Shown: positions 43,064 through 51,026 of the stretch, in pieces | Position numbering within the stretch: position 1 is the stretch's first letter | Layout of the letters: each line of letters begins with the position of its first letter | Origin: Butyrivibrio sp. NC2002 | GTDB taxonomy: Bacteria; Bacillota; Clostridia; Lachnospirales; Lachnospiraceae | DNA length: 64,000 nucleotides | Direction of reading: 5' to 3' | NCBI RefSeq assembly: GCF_000702265.1 | Contig: NZ_JNKZ01000007.1 | Coordinates: 310,001 to 374,000, forward strand | The notes under the pieces: model-generated | What the model was told of the DNA's origin: nothing | The model's database searches: none | The model's input: the letters and a program-made list of their open reading frames with translations, nothing else | Program-made: the position numbers and the translations under genes

Positions 43064-43342
43064 TTATGCTTCTGCCTCATCCTCAGATTTTGTAAGAAGT
43101 GCTTCTTTCTCTTCGTCTGAAAGAATACGAAGTTTGTCAGCATTAAGTTCATCTACAGCAATTGAAAGGAATTTCTCTCTGTCCTTAACCTTTACCATAG
43201 GCTCGTCACCGGCAATAAGCTGTCTTGCTCTTTTTGCGGTAGCCATTACGATTGAATAACGTGAGCTGATGATAGGCTCTTCACCTTCCTCAACGTCCTT
43301 ATTAACTACTTTCATAAGATCCACGTAAGACGGATGTATCAT
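43064..43342 (-). CDS. rpoZ: RNA polymerase omega subunit
   Basis: 92 residues. MIHPSYVDLMKVVN, SSRYSIVMATAKRARQLI and the short charged tail match the omega subunit, which stabilises beta-prime in RNA polymerase. Its place directly after gmk is the standard gmk-rpoZ arrangement. The tail of alternating Glu/Asp after LSDEEKEALL is typical of Lachnospiraceae forms. Confidence 0.95.
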   Translation of the reverse strand: MIHPSYVDLMKVVNKDVEEGEEPIISSRYSIVMATAKRARQLIAGDEPMVKVKDREKFLSIAVDELNADKLRILSDEEKEALLTKSEDEAEA

Positions 43343-43362
43343 TATTATTCCTCCATAATTCT

Positions 43363-43986
43363 TTATTTAAGCTGTGAAAGCTGTTCTTGTATCTTCTCTA
43401 TAAACTCCGCATTTCTTGCAGGAGTAAAATGAGCTGCCTGAATGATTCCATGCATTTCATCAACGCAAGTGGAAAGATCGTCATTGATTACTATATTATC
43501 ATATTCGTCAATACCTTGTCCCTCTTCTTTTGCACGCATCATTCTGCCGTGAATAACTTCACTGCTCTCAGTTCCGCGGCCTACAAGTCTCTTCTCGAGT
43601 TCTTCTATAGAAGGAGGAGTTACAAATAACAAAAGCGCATTGGGATATTTCTTCTTTATCTGAAGAGCACCCTGGATTTCAATCTCAAGTATGACATCTT
43701 TTCCGGCATTAAGCTTTTCTTCAACGAATGCCTTGGGTGTTCCGTAGTAGTGGCCACAATAGCCTGCATGCTCGATAAGTCCGTCCTCTGCGATAAGCTT
43801 TTCAAACTCCTCATCAGATACAAAGAAATAATGTTCTCCATGAACTTCACCGGGTCTTGGCGCTCTGGTAGTTGCAGAAACCGACAACGCATAATTATCG
43901 TATTTCTTCAAAAGCTCTTTCATAAGTGTTCCTTTTCCTGCGCCGGAAAAGCCCGATACAACAACAATAATACCTTTTTTGTTCAT
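43363..43986 (-). CDS. gmk: Guanylate kinase
   Basis: Phosphorylates GMP to GDP with ATP. 207 residues. P-loop GFSGAGKG at 12-19, GMP-binding SVSATTRAPRPGEVHGEHYF, and lid region LVGRGTESSEVIHGRM. The order yicC-gmk-rpoZ is conserved in Firmicutes. The 98-bp gap to yicC is too short for the remA gene often found there. Confidence 0.97.
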   Translation of the reverse strand: MNKKGIIVVVSGFSGAGKGTLMKELLKKYDNYALSVSATTRAPRPGEVHGEHYFFVSDEEFEKLIAEDGLIEHAGYCGHYYGTPKAFVEEKLNAGKDVILEIEIQGALQIKKKYPNALLLFVTPPSIEELEKRLVGRGTESSEVIHGRMMRAKEEGQGIDEYDNIVINDDLSTCVDEMHGIIQAAHFTPARNAEFIEKIQEQLSQLK

Positions 43987-44084
43987 TGATAATTCACTTC
44001 CGTATATTTATTTGTAAGTCCGAATATTTCGACAAACATTCATATATAATAACAAAGACTGCATTATCAAGTAAAGTAAAAAAG

Positions 44085-44972
44085 TTATTCAATATTCTGG
44101 ATCTGCTCTCTTACCTTTTCAACGTCAGTTTTTAAGGCAATTCCTCTGTCGGATATCTCGAGATCTGTTGATTTTGAGAGGATCGTATTAGACTCTCTGT
44201 TCATCTCCTGAGCAAGGAAATCGAGCTTTCTTCCTATGCCTTCCTTGTCATCACCCTTTAAAAGAGTATTTCTCGTAGCTTCGATGTGGCTTCTTAATCT
44301 GACAAGCTCTTCATCAACGCTGACCCTGTCGGCATATATTGTAACTTCCATGATAAGTCTGTTTTCATCAACATTCTTATCTTCCAAAAGCTCCTTAACC
44401 TTATCTCTTAATTTATTTCTGTATTCCTCGATTATTACAGGTGAGCGCTTTGTGATAAACTCGACATTTTCAAGCATACCATCGAGCTTATCGCACAGAT
44501 CGTTTTTCAAAAATTCTCCTTCCCTCTGTCTTGAAGAAAGGAACTCTTCTCCTGCACCGCATATAGCTTTTTTCATGCTATCCCAGACTTCGTCCTCGGA
44601 AAGCTCTACATCTTCCATTGTGAAAACATCAGGATATTTGGAAAGAGCAGAAACTCTTATATCATTATCGATTTCAAAATCCTCTGACATCTGCTTAAGA
44701 TACTGAAGGTATTCAGCAGCAATTTCCTTATTGTATTTAACTCTGGTATCAGTCTCCGAAAAATCCTCATAAGTTATGAAAACATCAACCTTGCCTCGCT
44801 TAATATAATTCTTAAGCTCAGCTCTTATCTTTGATTCAAGTGCGTTAAACTTCTTAGGCATCTTGATATTGATATCAAGATATCTGTTGTTTACTGATTT
44901 CATCTCAACCGTAAACTTGTGCTTTTCATCGGCAGTCTCGCATCTGCCATAGCCCGTCATACTGCAGACCAT
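44085..44972 (-). CDS. yicC: YicC family endoribonuclease-like protein
   Basis: 295 residues. MVCSMTGYGR, SVNNRYLDINIKMPK, and the C-terminal GRKLDFLAQEMNRESNTILS are family signatures. YicC proteins cleave or help degrade RNA, including small RNAs, in E. coli and B. subtilis (YloC). AGGAAGAG precedes the ATG at 44972. First gene of the yicC-gmk-rpoZ-rimO-pgsA run and divergent from rqcH. Confidence 0.93.
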   Translation of the reverse strand: MVCSMTGYGRCETADEKHKFTVEMKSVNNRYLDINIKMPKKFNALESKIRAELKNYIKRGKVDVFITYEDFSETDTRVKYNKEIAAEYLQYLKQMSEDFEIDNDIRVSALSKYPDVFTMEDVELSEDEVWDSMKKAICGAGEEFLSSRQREGEFLKNDLCDKLDGMLENVEFITKRSPVIIEEYRNKLRDKVKELLEDKNVDENRLIMEVTIYADRVSVDEELVRLRSHIEATRNTLLKGDDKEGIGRKLDFLAQEMNRESNTILSKSTDLEISDRGIALKTDVEKVREQIQNIE

Positions 44973-45063
44973 TCTCTTCCTCGCAATCCTGCTGCAAAAT
45001 ACAGCATATTATTATTTTTAAAGGCTTCATGCGCCTAAAATTCCAAGTCCATACTGATTAATT

Positions 45064-45092
45064 TTACCATAAAAAGTGCATTATGTTATTAT
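45064..45092 (+). promoter_or_regulatory. Promoter of rqcH
   Basis: TTACCA, 17 bp, TATTAT with an extended TGt. The predicted start near 45099 gives a ~92-nt leader. Confidence 0.55.
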
Positions 45093-45190
45093 AAGTAGTA
45101 AATATTTTCACAAATAAAATGAAATATAGTTTTTTGTGTTTTCATCAGAAAAACAGGAATCAAAACTACTTGAAAGGGCTACATATAAAA

Positions 45191-46981
45191 ATGGCATTCG
45201 ACGGTTTAACAGTTTCAAATATAGTAAACGACTTAAAAAAAGAACTCCTCGGCGGAAGGATCTATAAGATTGCACAGACCGAAAAAGACGAGCTTCTTCT
45301 TACAATAAGGAGAGAAAAAGAATCAGGCGGCGGACAGACAAAGCTTTATATGTCATCCGATGCTTCACTTCCGCTTGTTTACCTCACTGATGAAAGTAAG
45401 CAAAGTCCCATGACAGCGCCAAATTTCTGCATGCTTTTAAGAAAGCACATCCAAAACGGCAAGATTACAGGCATTTTTCAGCCTTCGCTTGAAAGGATCA
45501 TCAGAATAGAAATTGAGCACCTTGATGAAATGGGTGATCTTCGTCATAAGACTCTTCTCATTGAGCTCATGGGAAAATACAGCAATATCATCTTCGTTGA
45601 TGAAGATAATAAGATAATTGATTCCATAAAAAGGATTCCCTCTTCCGTAAGTTCAGTTCGTGAGGTACTGCCGGGAAGAGACTACTTTATCCCCGAAACG
45701 GTTGATAAAAAGAATCCTCATGAAACTTCCATAGAAGAATTTCAAAGTATCGTTGCATCAAAGGGACAGCCTGCATTTAAGGCACTATACACAAGCTACA
45801 CCGGTCTCTCTCCCGTTATTTCTCAGGAAATATGCTACCGTGCTGATGTTGACGGCGACAAATCCGCGATAGCCTTGGATAACGATGAACTTACAAGACT
45901 TTACAAAGCATTTGACAGTGTCATGAATATAGTCAAAGACGGCGATTTTAAGCCGGAACTCATATATATAGATGAAAAGCCTAAGGAATATGCAGCAATT
46001 CCTCTGACTATGTTCCACGACAACTCTTCTGCACAGGTCAAAGAATACGACAATATCTCATCACTTCTTCTTGATTTCTATGCAGAAAAAAACGTGGTCA
46101 CAAGAATAAGGCAGAAATCATCAGACTTGCGAAAAGTTGTCGCTACCGCACTTGAAAGAAATATAAGAACTCTTGACCTTCAGAGAAATCAGCTTCGTGA
46201 CACCTCTAAAATGGACAAGTACAAGACCTACGGCGAGCTTCTTACCGTCTATGGATACAGCGCCAAATCCGATGCAAAATCCATAACGGTAAATGATTAC
46301 AACACAGGAAAAGACGTCACTATCCCGATTGATAATGCTCTTTCCATCAGCCAGAACGCCAAAAAATATTACGATAAATACACCAAGCTAAAGCGCACTG
46401 CCAAAGCCCTTGAAACCCAGATTGAAGAAGTATCGCAGACTGTATCTCACCTTGAATCCATCCAGAACAGTCTTGATATCGCAAGGGAAGAATCAGACCT
46501 TGCGGAAATACGAAGAGAGCTCATAGAAGGCGGCTACATAAAAGGAAGCGCGGCAGAACGGATAAACGGCAGGCAAAAAGGGAAAAATTCCCGTGCACAG
46601 AAAGTAAAAAGCAAACCCTTTCACTACATAAGCAGCGACGGTTTCCATATATATGTTGGAAAAAACAACTATCAGAACGATGAGCTTACTTTTAAAATGG
46701 CAAACGGCGGGGACTGGTGGTTCCACGCAAAAGGCATACCCGGCTCCCATGTTGTACTTATTACAGAGGGAAAGGAAGTTCCCGACAGAGCTTTTGAAGA
46801 AGCAGCAAGCCTTGCCGCCTACTACTCCAAGGGAAAAGATCAAGATAAGGTCGAAATCGACTACTTAAAGCGCAAGGATGTAAAAAAGCCCGGCGGAGCA
46901 AAGCCCGGGTTCGTAGTATATTACACCAATTACTCAATGGTAATTGGAACCGACATATCAGCTTTAAAAGAAGTGCAATAA
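45191..46981 (+). CDS. rqcH: Ribosome quality control protein RqcH (Rqc2/NFACT family)
   Basis: Binds stalled 50S subunits and adds alanine tails to nascent peptides. 596 residues from the ATG at 45191 (MAFDGLTVSNIVNDL), which is the family N-terminus; the in-frame ATG at 45119 is less likely. An NFACT-N domain (ELLGGRIYKIAQTEKDELLL) comes first. A central coiled-coil region (LKRTAKALETQIEEVSQTVS) follows, and then the C-terminal NFACT-R domain (FHYISSDGFHIYVGKNNYQN, GGDWWFHAKGIPGSHVVL, KPGGAKPGFVVYYTNYS). Older names are FbpA or fibronectin-binding protein. Together with tmRNA, SmpB and RNase R, the window carries both ribosome rescue pathways. Confidence 0.95.
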   Translation: MAFDGLTVSNIVNDLKKELLGGRIYKIAQTEKDELLLTIRREKESGGGQTKLYMSSDASLPLVYLTDESKQSPMTAPNFCMLLRKHIQNGKITGIFQPSLERIIRIEIEHLDEMGDLRHKTLLIELMGKYSNIIFVDEDNKIIDSIKRIPSSVSSVREVLPGRDYFIPETVDKKNPHETSIEEFQSIVASKGQPAFKALYTSYTGLSPVISQEICYRADVDGDKSAIALDNDELTRLYKAFDSVMNIVKDGDFKPELIYIDEKPKEYAAIPLTMFHDNSSAQVKEYDNISSLLLDFYAEKNVVTRIRQKSSDLRKVVATALERNIRTLDLQRNQLRDTSKMDKYKTYGELLTVYGYSAKSDAKSITVNDYNTGKDVTIPIDNALSISQNAKKYYDKYTKLKRTAKALETQIEEVSQTVSHLESIQNSLDIAREESDLAEIRRELIEGGYIKGSAAERINGRQKGKNSRAQKVKSKPFHYISSDGFHIYVGKNNYQNDELTFKMANGGDWWFHAKGIPGSHVVLITEGKEVPDRAFEEAASLAAYYSKGKDQDKVEIDYLKRKDVKKPGGAKPGFVVYYTNYSMVIGTDISALKEVQ

Positions 46982-46994
46982 GATCCATACGGTA

Positions 46995-47075
46995 TCACGT
47001 TTTTCCCGCTTCATCAGCCTTGAGCCAGGTATTTCTCATAGGCACATCTACATCAAGAATCTGCTTGGATAACAT
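46995..47075 (-). CDS. Possible small ORF (26 aa) after the response regulator gene
   Basis: ATG at 47075 to TGA at 46995, beginning MLSKQILDVDVPMRNTW. The frame is open from inside the end of the response regulator gene, shifted by one, and its composition looks protein-like. The only ribosome binding site is a weak GAAGG. It may be a real small peptide, a remnant of a longer gene, or chance. Confidence 0.25.
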   Translation of the reverse strand: MLSKQILDVDVPMRNTWLKADEAGKT

Positions 47076-47098
47076 TCTTACACCGCTGCCTTCAACTT

Positions 47099-47890
47099 TT
47101 AGTAATCATCAAGAAGCGATGCCTCAGTCAGAGATGCCCAATAATACTGGCTCATATATGTTCCTCTGTATGACTTGACTGCCTCCTCATCACCATCAAG
47201 ATAATGATACATATCACAATCAATAAGCTCGGGAACGATCCTCATAGCTCCGCTCTTTGTCTCAAGGATTTCACTAACACCGTAGTCCTTAAGCGTATCC
47301 TTAAGACTGCGTATGATAACATCCATCTGCTTCTGCATAGCTCTGTCATACATTCCGTCTTCCCAAAGTGCTGAAAAAGCTTCAGCTCTCGTAACAGTGC
47401 CGCCTCTGTTATCAATAAGATAAGCCAGAAGTTCCTTGGATTTAGATCTCTTAAAGATTACATTCTCACCATCGACAAAGAGGTCGAAGTTGCCGAATGT
47501 CTTTGCAATCACATGATCGGAATTGCCTTCTTTTCTCTCAGAGAGCGCAAATTGAATTTCTTCAAGTAATTTATCTCTGCTGATTGGCTTGAGCAGATAT
47601 CCTGCCGCATGAATTGAAAAAGCATCGACAGCATAATCAGAATATCCTGTAAGGAAAATAATAGATGTGGCGGGACTAACCTCTTTTATCCTTTCAGCAA
47701 GGTCAAGTCCGTTCATATCAGGCATATCAATATCAAGAAGAGCGATCTCGGGCTTATTTTCTTCAAGATACACAAGTGCATCTTTTCCGTTTGAAAAGCC
47801 CTTCACTTCATCAAATAATCCAAAATCTTCACACAAAGAAACCGTAAGTTCCAGTATCAGGTTTTCATCATCAACGCATATCAGTTTCAT
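47099..47890 (-). CDS. Response regulator with REC and SARP-type DNA-binding domain
   Basis: 263 residues. Receiver domain 1-~118 with acidic pocket D7/D8, phospho-acceptor D53 (LLDIDMPDMNG), T81 region IIFLTGYSDYAVDAF and K101 (LLKPIS). Residues ~128-230 form an OmpR-like winged helix of the SARP/BTAD kind (FGNFDLFVDGENVIFKRSKS, ELLAYLIDNRGGTVTRAEAF, SALWEDG), followed by a short helical end with YRGTYMSQYYWAS. SARP domains bind direct repeats with an 11-bp period close to the -10; exactly such repeats are found at 49392 and 51041. It overlaps the kinase gene by 20 nt, so both are translationally coupled. Confidence 0.88.
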   Translation of the reverse strand: MKLICVDDENLILELTVSLCEDFGLFDEVKGFSNGKDALVYLEENKPEIALLDIDMPDMNGLDLAERIKEVSPATSIIFLTGYSDYAVDAFSIHAAGYLLKPISRDKLLEEIQFALSERKEGNSDHVIAKTFGNFDLFVDGENVIFKRSKSKELLAYLIDNRGGTVTRAEAFSALWEDGMYDRAMQKQMDVIIRSLKDTLKDYGVSEILETKSGAMRIVPELIDCDMYHYLDGDEEAVKSYRGTYMSQYYWASLTEASLLDDY

Positions 47891-49133
47891 CTTGTTTTTC
47901 CCCCACAGGTATCTTAATAACTATAGTCGAACCTTCATCTATAGTGCTATGTACCTCAAGGATTCCTCCACACAAATTGTTTAATCGGTCTTTGATAGTA
48001 GTAATGCCGATATGACCTTCACTCTCGTGCTTTACTTTTTCTACATCAAATCCCTTACCATTGTCTTCAATTATCAAAACATGGTAATTATCTTCAAGTT
48101 TAGAAGTAATAACAATCAGTCCTTCCTTCCTAATCCTGACACCATGTCTTATCGCATTTTCGACAATTGGCTGCAGAGTAAGCGCAGGAAGCTTGTAATC
48201 CTTATCTTCAATATTATACTCTATTTTAATATTTGGGAAACGAATATTTTCTATTTCAGCATAAACTTTTGTATGCTCAAGCTCTTCCTCAAAACTGATC
48301 AAATCCTGTTTGTTTAAAGAGCCAATATTGTTTCTTAAATAAGTACCGAATTTTTCGGCCGTTGAAAAGGCTTTCTTTGGATCTTTGAGACACAGCGCCT
48401 GTATAGTGGACAGTGTATTATACATAAAATGCGGCTGGATCTGAGACATCATAATAGCTATCTTCTTCTCAGCTTCAACTACCCTGTCATGCTCCCTGAC
48501 GTACATGATATGGAGCCAGATGTAATAAAACAGGCAGCTCGTAACAACCGTAACTGTCAGATAAGAAATCGGAAGGTCAGCACCTGAAACATAATCCATT
48601 ATGACTCCGAATATAATTGTACCTGTTATAAAAACCGGCATCAGTGCAACTCTCTTTTGTGATTCGTTATATTTTTTAAAGGCAATATATGCATGCCACG
48701 CAAGAAGAATTCCACTGATAACATGTGCGGTAAACCCTAGCGGTCCTCTCACAAAACGATTCTCCTGCGTTATTGTAAACGTAATACCGTTAAAAAATCC
48801 AATTACAAATATTACTGTATTTATACCAACTAGGATCCAGGGCTTTTTATCATCAGACAATATCATCATAAATAAAACTATCACAACAGGTCTCATGCAA
48901 TATAAGATCACGCTCGTGATATTTCTAGCCATATACAGACTCTGTACATATCCGGTATAGCTTTCATATTGTCCCAAAATTATTATCAATAAAATAAGAA
49001 TGACATTAAAAAATAACACCACCCTGTATTTTTTTTCTATATATTTATCAGCATATATCGCTACCAAAAGTCCAACAAGTTGAAGCAGTAGCGAAGCATT
49101 CAGTGCTGCTAATACATGCATACCCTCAGTCAT
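47871..49133 (-). CDS. Membrane sensor histidine kinase, LytS/HPK (His_kinase) type
   Basis: 420 residues. Six to seven membrane segments (residues ~8-210) without a large extracellular domain, then a cytosolic His_kinase domain. H235 is the phosphorylation site in QIQPHFMYNTLSTIQ; N box LQPIVENAIRHGV (~320-332); G box IIEDNGKGF (~355-362) and HIGITTIKDRLNN. The ATG at 49133 has GAGGGG upstream. A membrane-only sensor of this type commonly reads peptides, lipids or envelope state. Its transcript starts from a promoter with SARP-like repeats about 240 nt upstream. Confidence 0.9.
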   Translation of the reverse strand: MTEGMHVLAALNASLLLQLVGLLVAIYADKYIEKKYRVVLFFNVILILLIIILGQYESYTGYVQSLYMARNITSVILYCMRPVVIVLFMMILSDDKKPWILVGINTVIFVIGFFNGITFTITQENRFVRGPLGFTAHVISGILLAWHAYIAFKKYNESQKRVALMPVFITGTIIFGVIMDYVSGADLPISYLTVTVVTSCLFYYIWLHIMYVREHDRVVEAEKKIAIMMSQIQPHFMYNTLSTIQALCLKDPKKAFSTAEKFGTYLRNNIGSLNKQDLISFEEELEHTKVYAEIENIRFPNIKIEYNIEDKDYKLPALTLQPIVENAIRHGVRIRKEGLIVITSKLEDNYHVLIIEDNGKGFDVEKVKHESEGHIGITTIKDRLNNLCGGILEVHSTIDEGSTIVIKIPVGEKQDETDMR

Positions 49134-49170
49134 TTCATCCCCTCATTTTTCGCAGTTAAAATAAACACCC

Positions 49171-49257
49171 TTAAATACAAATATACTGACACATCCCCTT
49201 AATAATTGACCTATGAAATGTGTCAGTATATCTTGCGATATATATATTATCTGCCAT
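49171..49257 (-). CDS. Leader small ORF 2 (28 aa) upstream of the kinase gene
   Basis: ATG at 49257 with GGGGGAG exactly 6 nt upstream; stop TAA at 49171, 37 nt before the kinase start. The product begins MADNIYIARY and ends GMCQYICI. It spans both arms of a 14-bp hairpin, so its translation would open that hairpin. It could be a regulatory leader peptide or a signal peptide precursor; no export signal is visible. Confidence 0.4.
   Translation of the reverse strand: MADNIYIARYTDTFHRSIIKGMCQYICI
49181..49231 (-). promoter_or_regulatory. 14-bp perfect hairpin in the kinase leader
   Basis: ATATACTGACACAT (49181-49194) and its exact complement (49218-49231), loop 23 nt. No T-run directly follows, so it is not an ordinary terminator. 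It lies inside leader ORF 2. Confidence 0.65.
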
Positions 49258-49258
49258 A

Positions 49259-49383
49259 ACTATCTCCCCCTCAGAAGATGCAGAGCTCTATATATCGCTT
49301 GCAATAAATAACATTCTTTTACTATCTCCCCCTCAGAAGATTCAAAACATATTATTTATCGCCTGTATTTAATTAACATTTTA
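49259..49383 (-). repeat. Tandem ~62-bp leader repeats
   Basis: A 21-bp identical core, reading TCTTCTGAGGGGGAGATAGT (last 20 bases) on the minus strand, occurs at 49321-49341 and 49259-49279, 62 bp apart. The sequence before each core is also related (GCGATAAATAATATG versus GCGATATATAGAGCT). A third, weaker half-copy follows at about 49225-49258. Each core carries a GGGGGAG that can serve as a ribosome binding site for the small ORF after it. Confidence 0.75.
49288..49314 (-). CDS. Leader small ORF 1 (8 aa)
   Basis: MLFIASDI then TAG; GGGGGAG lies 11 nt upstream. It occupies the same place in its repeat unit as the start of ORF 2. Very short, so the evidence is positional only. Confidence 0.3.
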   Translation of the reverse strand: MLFIASDI

Positions 49384-49412
49384 AACTGCCATGTCCAACA
49401 AATGTCCAACAA
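49378..49412 (-). promoter_or_regulatory. Promoter of the kinase/regulator operon with SARP-like direct repeats
   Basis: Minus strand: TTGTTGGACA twice (49403-49412 and 49392-49401), period 11 bp, then 8 bp, then TAAAAT (49378-49383). Identical geometry and identical repeats are found at 51027-51061. There is no separate -35, as expected for an activator-dependent promoter. The predicted start near 49371 gives a ~238-nt leader. Confidence 0.7.
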
Positions 49413-49513
49413 ATGTTGCCTTAATACCTCCTTATTCATCAAATATGTGTCATAGTTAGCCTTAATAGTGGTGTTACGAACATTCTTTTTTATATTATTT
49501 TTTATAAATATTA

Positions 49514-50755
49514 TTATTTTACTTCAGAAAAAGGTGTAAAATCAAATCTCATGTAGTTCTCTGTCGGCATGAAGAAATTGAAGTCCTCTTCTGAAATACT
49601 CTCCCAATTTTCATTCTCTATATCATAGGATACAAACCACGGATTATCCGGATCTGTATACTCATCATACTTAAGTGCCCTCTGCGGCATAAGCTCTGTA
49701 GAATTCGGCATTATATCGTATGAAATCCATCCGCTCTCACCGGCACCGCCTGAATACTCATTCGTAATAAATCCATTCTCTTCAGCATAATAGCGGTCTC
49801 TCTCGTATCCGGAAACCACATGCTTAGGTTCTCTGTCCACAACTGTATAAATATCATATACAGTTCCTTTCCATTCACCTTCTGCAATCTCTCCGACAAG
49901 AAGTTCATCTATGCCATCGTTGTTGGTATCATAGAATACGTATCCGCATTTAGTGAGCGCATCTTCGCTCTGACCGATGACACTATACATTGAACTCATC
50001 TCATTATCTTCAAGCTTCTTGGCATCCCATTTTTCTTCAATGGCCTGCACAAATTTGGCAATTACCTCAGGATAAATAGTCTCACCCTTTGCTCCTCTGC
50101 CAAATTCAAATTCTCCGCCATCAAGAGGAACGAGAGTTTTGATTATATCGTCAGCCCCTTCATAAAGTCTTGCATAAGATTCCGGCATTTTAACTTCGCC
50201 ATCTTCGTTTGCCTGAGTGAAATCCCACTGAACATCAGAAGGTAAACTCTTAACTATATCATAAACCTTTCCATCAGAAGATGTAACTTCTCCAACCTTA
50301 ACGTCCATGCCTCCTGCATAATCTCCGGGATTTTCATATATAAGGACGCTAAAGGCAAATCCGCCAAAATCTTTCTCCTTTGCTTCCTTTTCGAAGATTG
50401 AAATCGAATTATCGGTTGCCATTGCAACATATGTGCCTTCAGCTTCTTTCGGAAGTGTAATTGAAAAATATTTATTTGCAAGAACTCCGTTTTCATCAGC
50501 TGTGATTTCTACATATTCGTTATCATAGTCAGCATCCTCATTCTGGCTTTCTTCTGATTCTTCAATAAGTGAATCTGTAACTTCACTTGAGCTTTCACTT
50601 GTAGAAGCATCTGCCTCCATGGCATCTGTGCTCTCAGAAACTTCTGCCAGGCTCTCTGTCTCATTTGTTACGGTATTTTCTTTGCCTGTACTTCCGCATG
50701 CAACTAAGCAAAGTGCAAATCCGGAAAGAATTGAAACCAAAATATTTTTCTTCAT
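49514..50755 (-). CDS. Lipoprotein, unknown function, downstream of the double-glycine peptide gene
   Basis: 413 residues with a lipoprotein signal peptide; lipobox LVAC with the lipid-carrying Cys at 20. Residues ~21-75 are Ser/Glu/Thr-rich spacer. After that come about 335 residues with ANKYFSITLPKEAEGTYVAM, a region resembling small bacterial lipoprotein domains, and the pattern YVFYDTNNDGIDELLVGEI, which is an FG-GAP/dockerin-like Asp-rich loop of the kind found in many Lachnospiraceae extracellular proteins. The enzymatic role is unknown. It starts 36 nt after the stop of the 62-aa peptide gene with GGGGAG upstream, so both belong to one operon under the SARP-like promoter. Confidence 0.8.
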   Translation of the reverse strand: MKKNILVSILSGFALCLVACGSTGKENTVTNETESLAEVSESTDAMEADASTSESSSEVTDSLIEESEESQNEDADYDNEYVEITADENGVLANKYFSITLPKEAEGTYVAMATDNSISIFEKEAKEKDFGGFAFSVLIYENPGDYAGGMDVKVGEVTSSDGKVYDIVKSLPSDVQWDFTQANEDGEVKMPESYARLYEGADDIIKTLVPLDGGEFEFGRGAKGETIYPEVIAKFVQAIEEKWDAKKLEDNEMSSMYSVIGQSEDALTKCGYVFYDTNNDGIDELLVGEIAEGEWKGTVYDIYTVVDREPKHVVSGYERDRYYAEENGFITNEYSGGAGESGWISYDIMPNSTELMPQRALKYDEYTDPDNPWFVSYDIENENWESISEEDFNFFMPTENYMRFDFTPFSEVK

Positions 50756-50791
50756 TTTTACTCCCCTTTTTAACTGTTGTTTTTTTATTGA

Positions 50792-50980
50792 TCAGCCTGC
50801 AAAAATGTTTCTGTATCCGCAAATAGGACATCTTACGCTTGCGGCCTGGCTATTGATATTGATATTCTTCTTGCATTTTCTGCAAGCAACCTTCATAACA
50901 TGCAGGCTCTTTGTGCCGCCTGTGATTGCATCGAGTTCATCATCTCCCAGAAGTTCCATGTTGATTTTTTCTTTGATCAT
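50792..50980 (-). CDS. Double-glycine leader peptide with four-cysteine core (possible RiPP/bacteriocin-like precursor)
   Basis: 62 residues. The first 22 hold ELLGDDELDAITGG, the acidic ELxDDELDxxxGG pattern of double-glycine leaders that are cut after GG by C39 peptidase-type exporters. The remaining 40 residues contain CRKC (33-36) and CPICG (51-55), a zinc-ribbon-like arrangement, and end NIFAG. AGGAGG lies 8 nt before the ATG. It is the first gene after the SARP-like promoter at 51027. No peptidase, exporter or modification enzyme is encoded in the window. It could instead be a small zinc-ribbon protein in which the GG motif is accidental, but the leader pattern is clear. Confidence 0.75.
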   Translation of the reverse strand: MIKEKINMELLGDDELDAITGGTKSLHVMKVACRKCKKNININSQAASVRCPICGYRNIFAG

Positions 50981-51026
50981 CGTTATCTCCTCCTCATATT
51001 ATCACTTTTTTCTTATCTTTATCTGT

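Noticed and set aside
43987-44084. remA (DUF370) gene between yicC and gmk
   Set aside because: The gap is only 98 bp and has no suitable frame.
49171-49257. Leader ORF 2 as an AgrD-like thiolactone signal (C-terminal GMCQYICI)
   Set aside because: A Cys near the C-terminus is suggestive, but no AgrB-like protease is encoded in the window and the N-terminus is not an amphipathic AgrD leader. Kept only as a generic small ORF.
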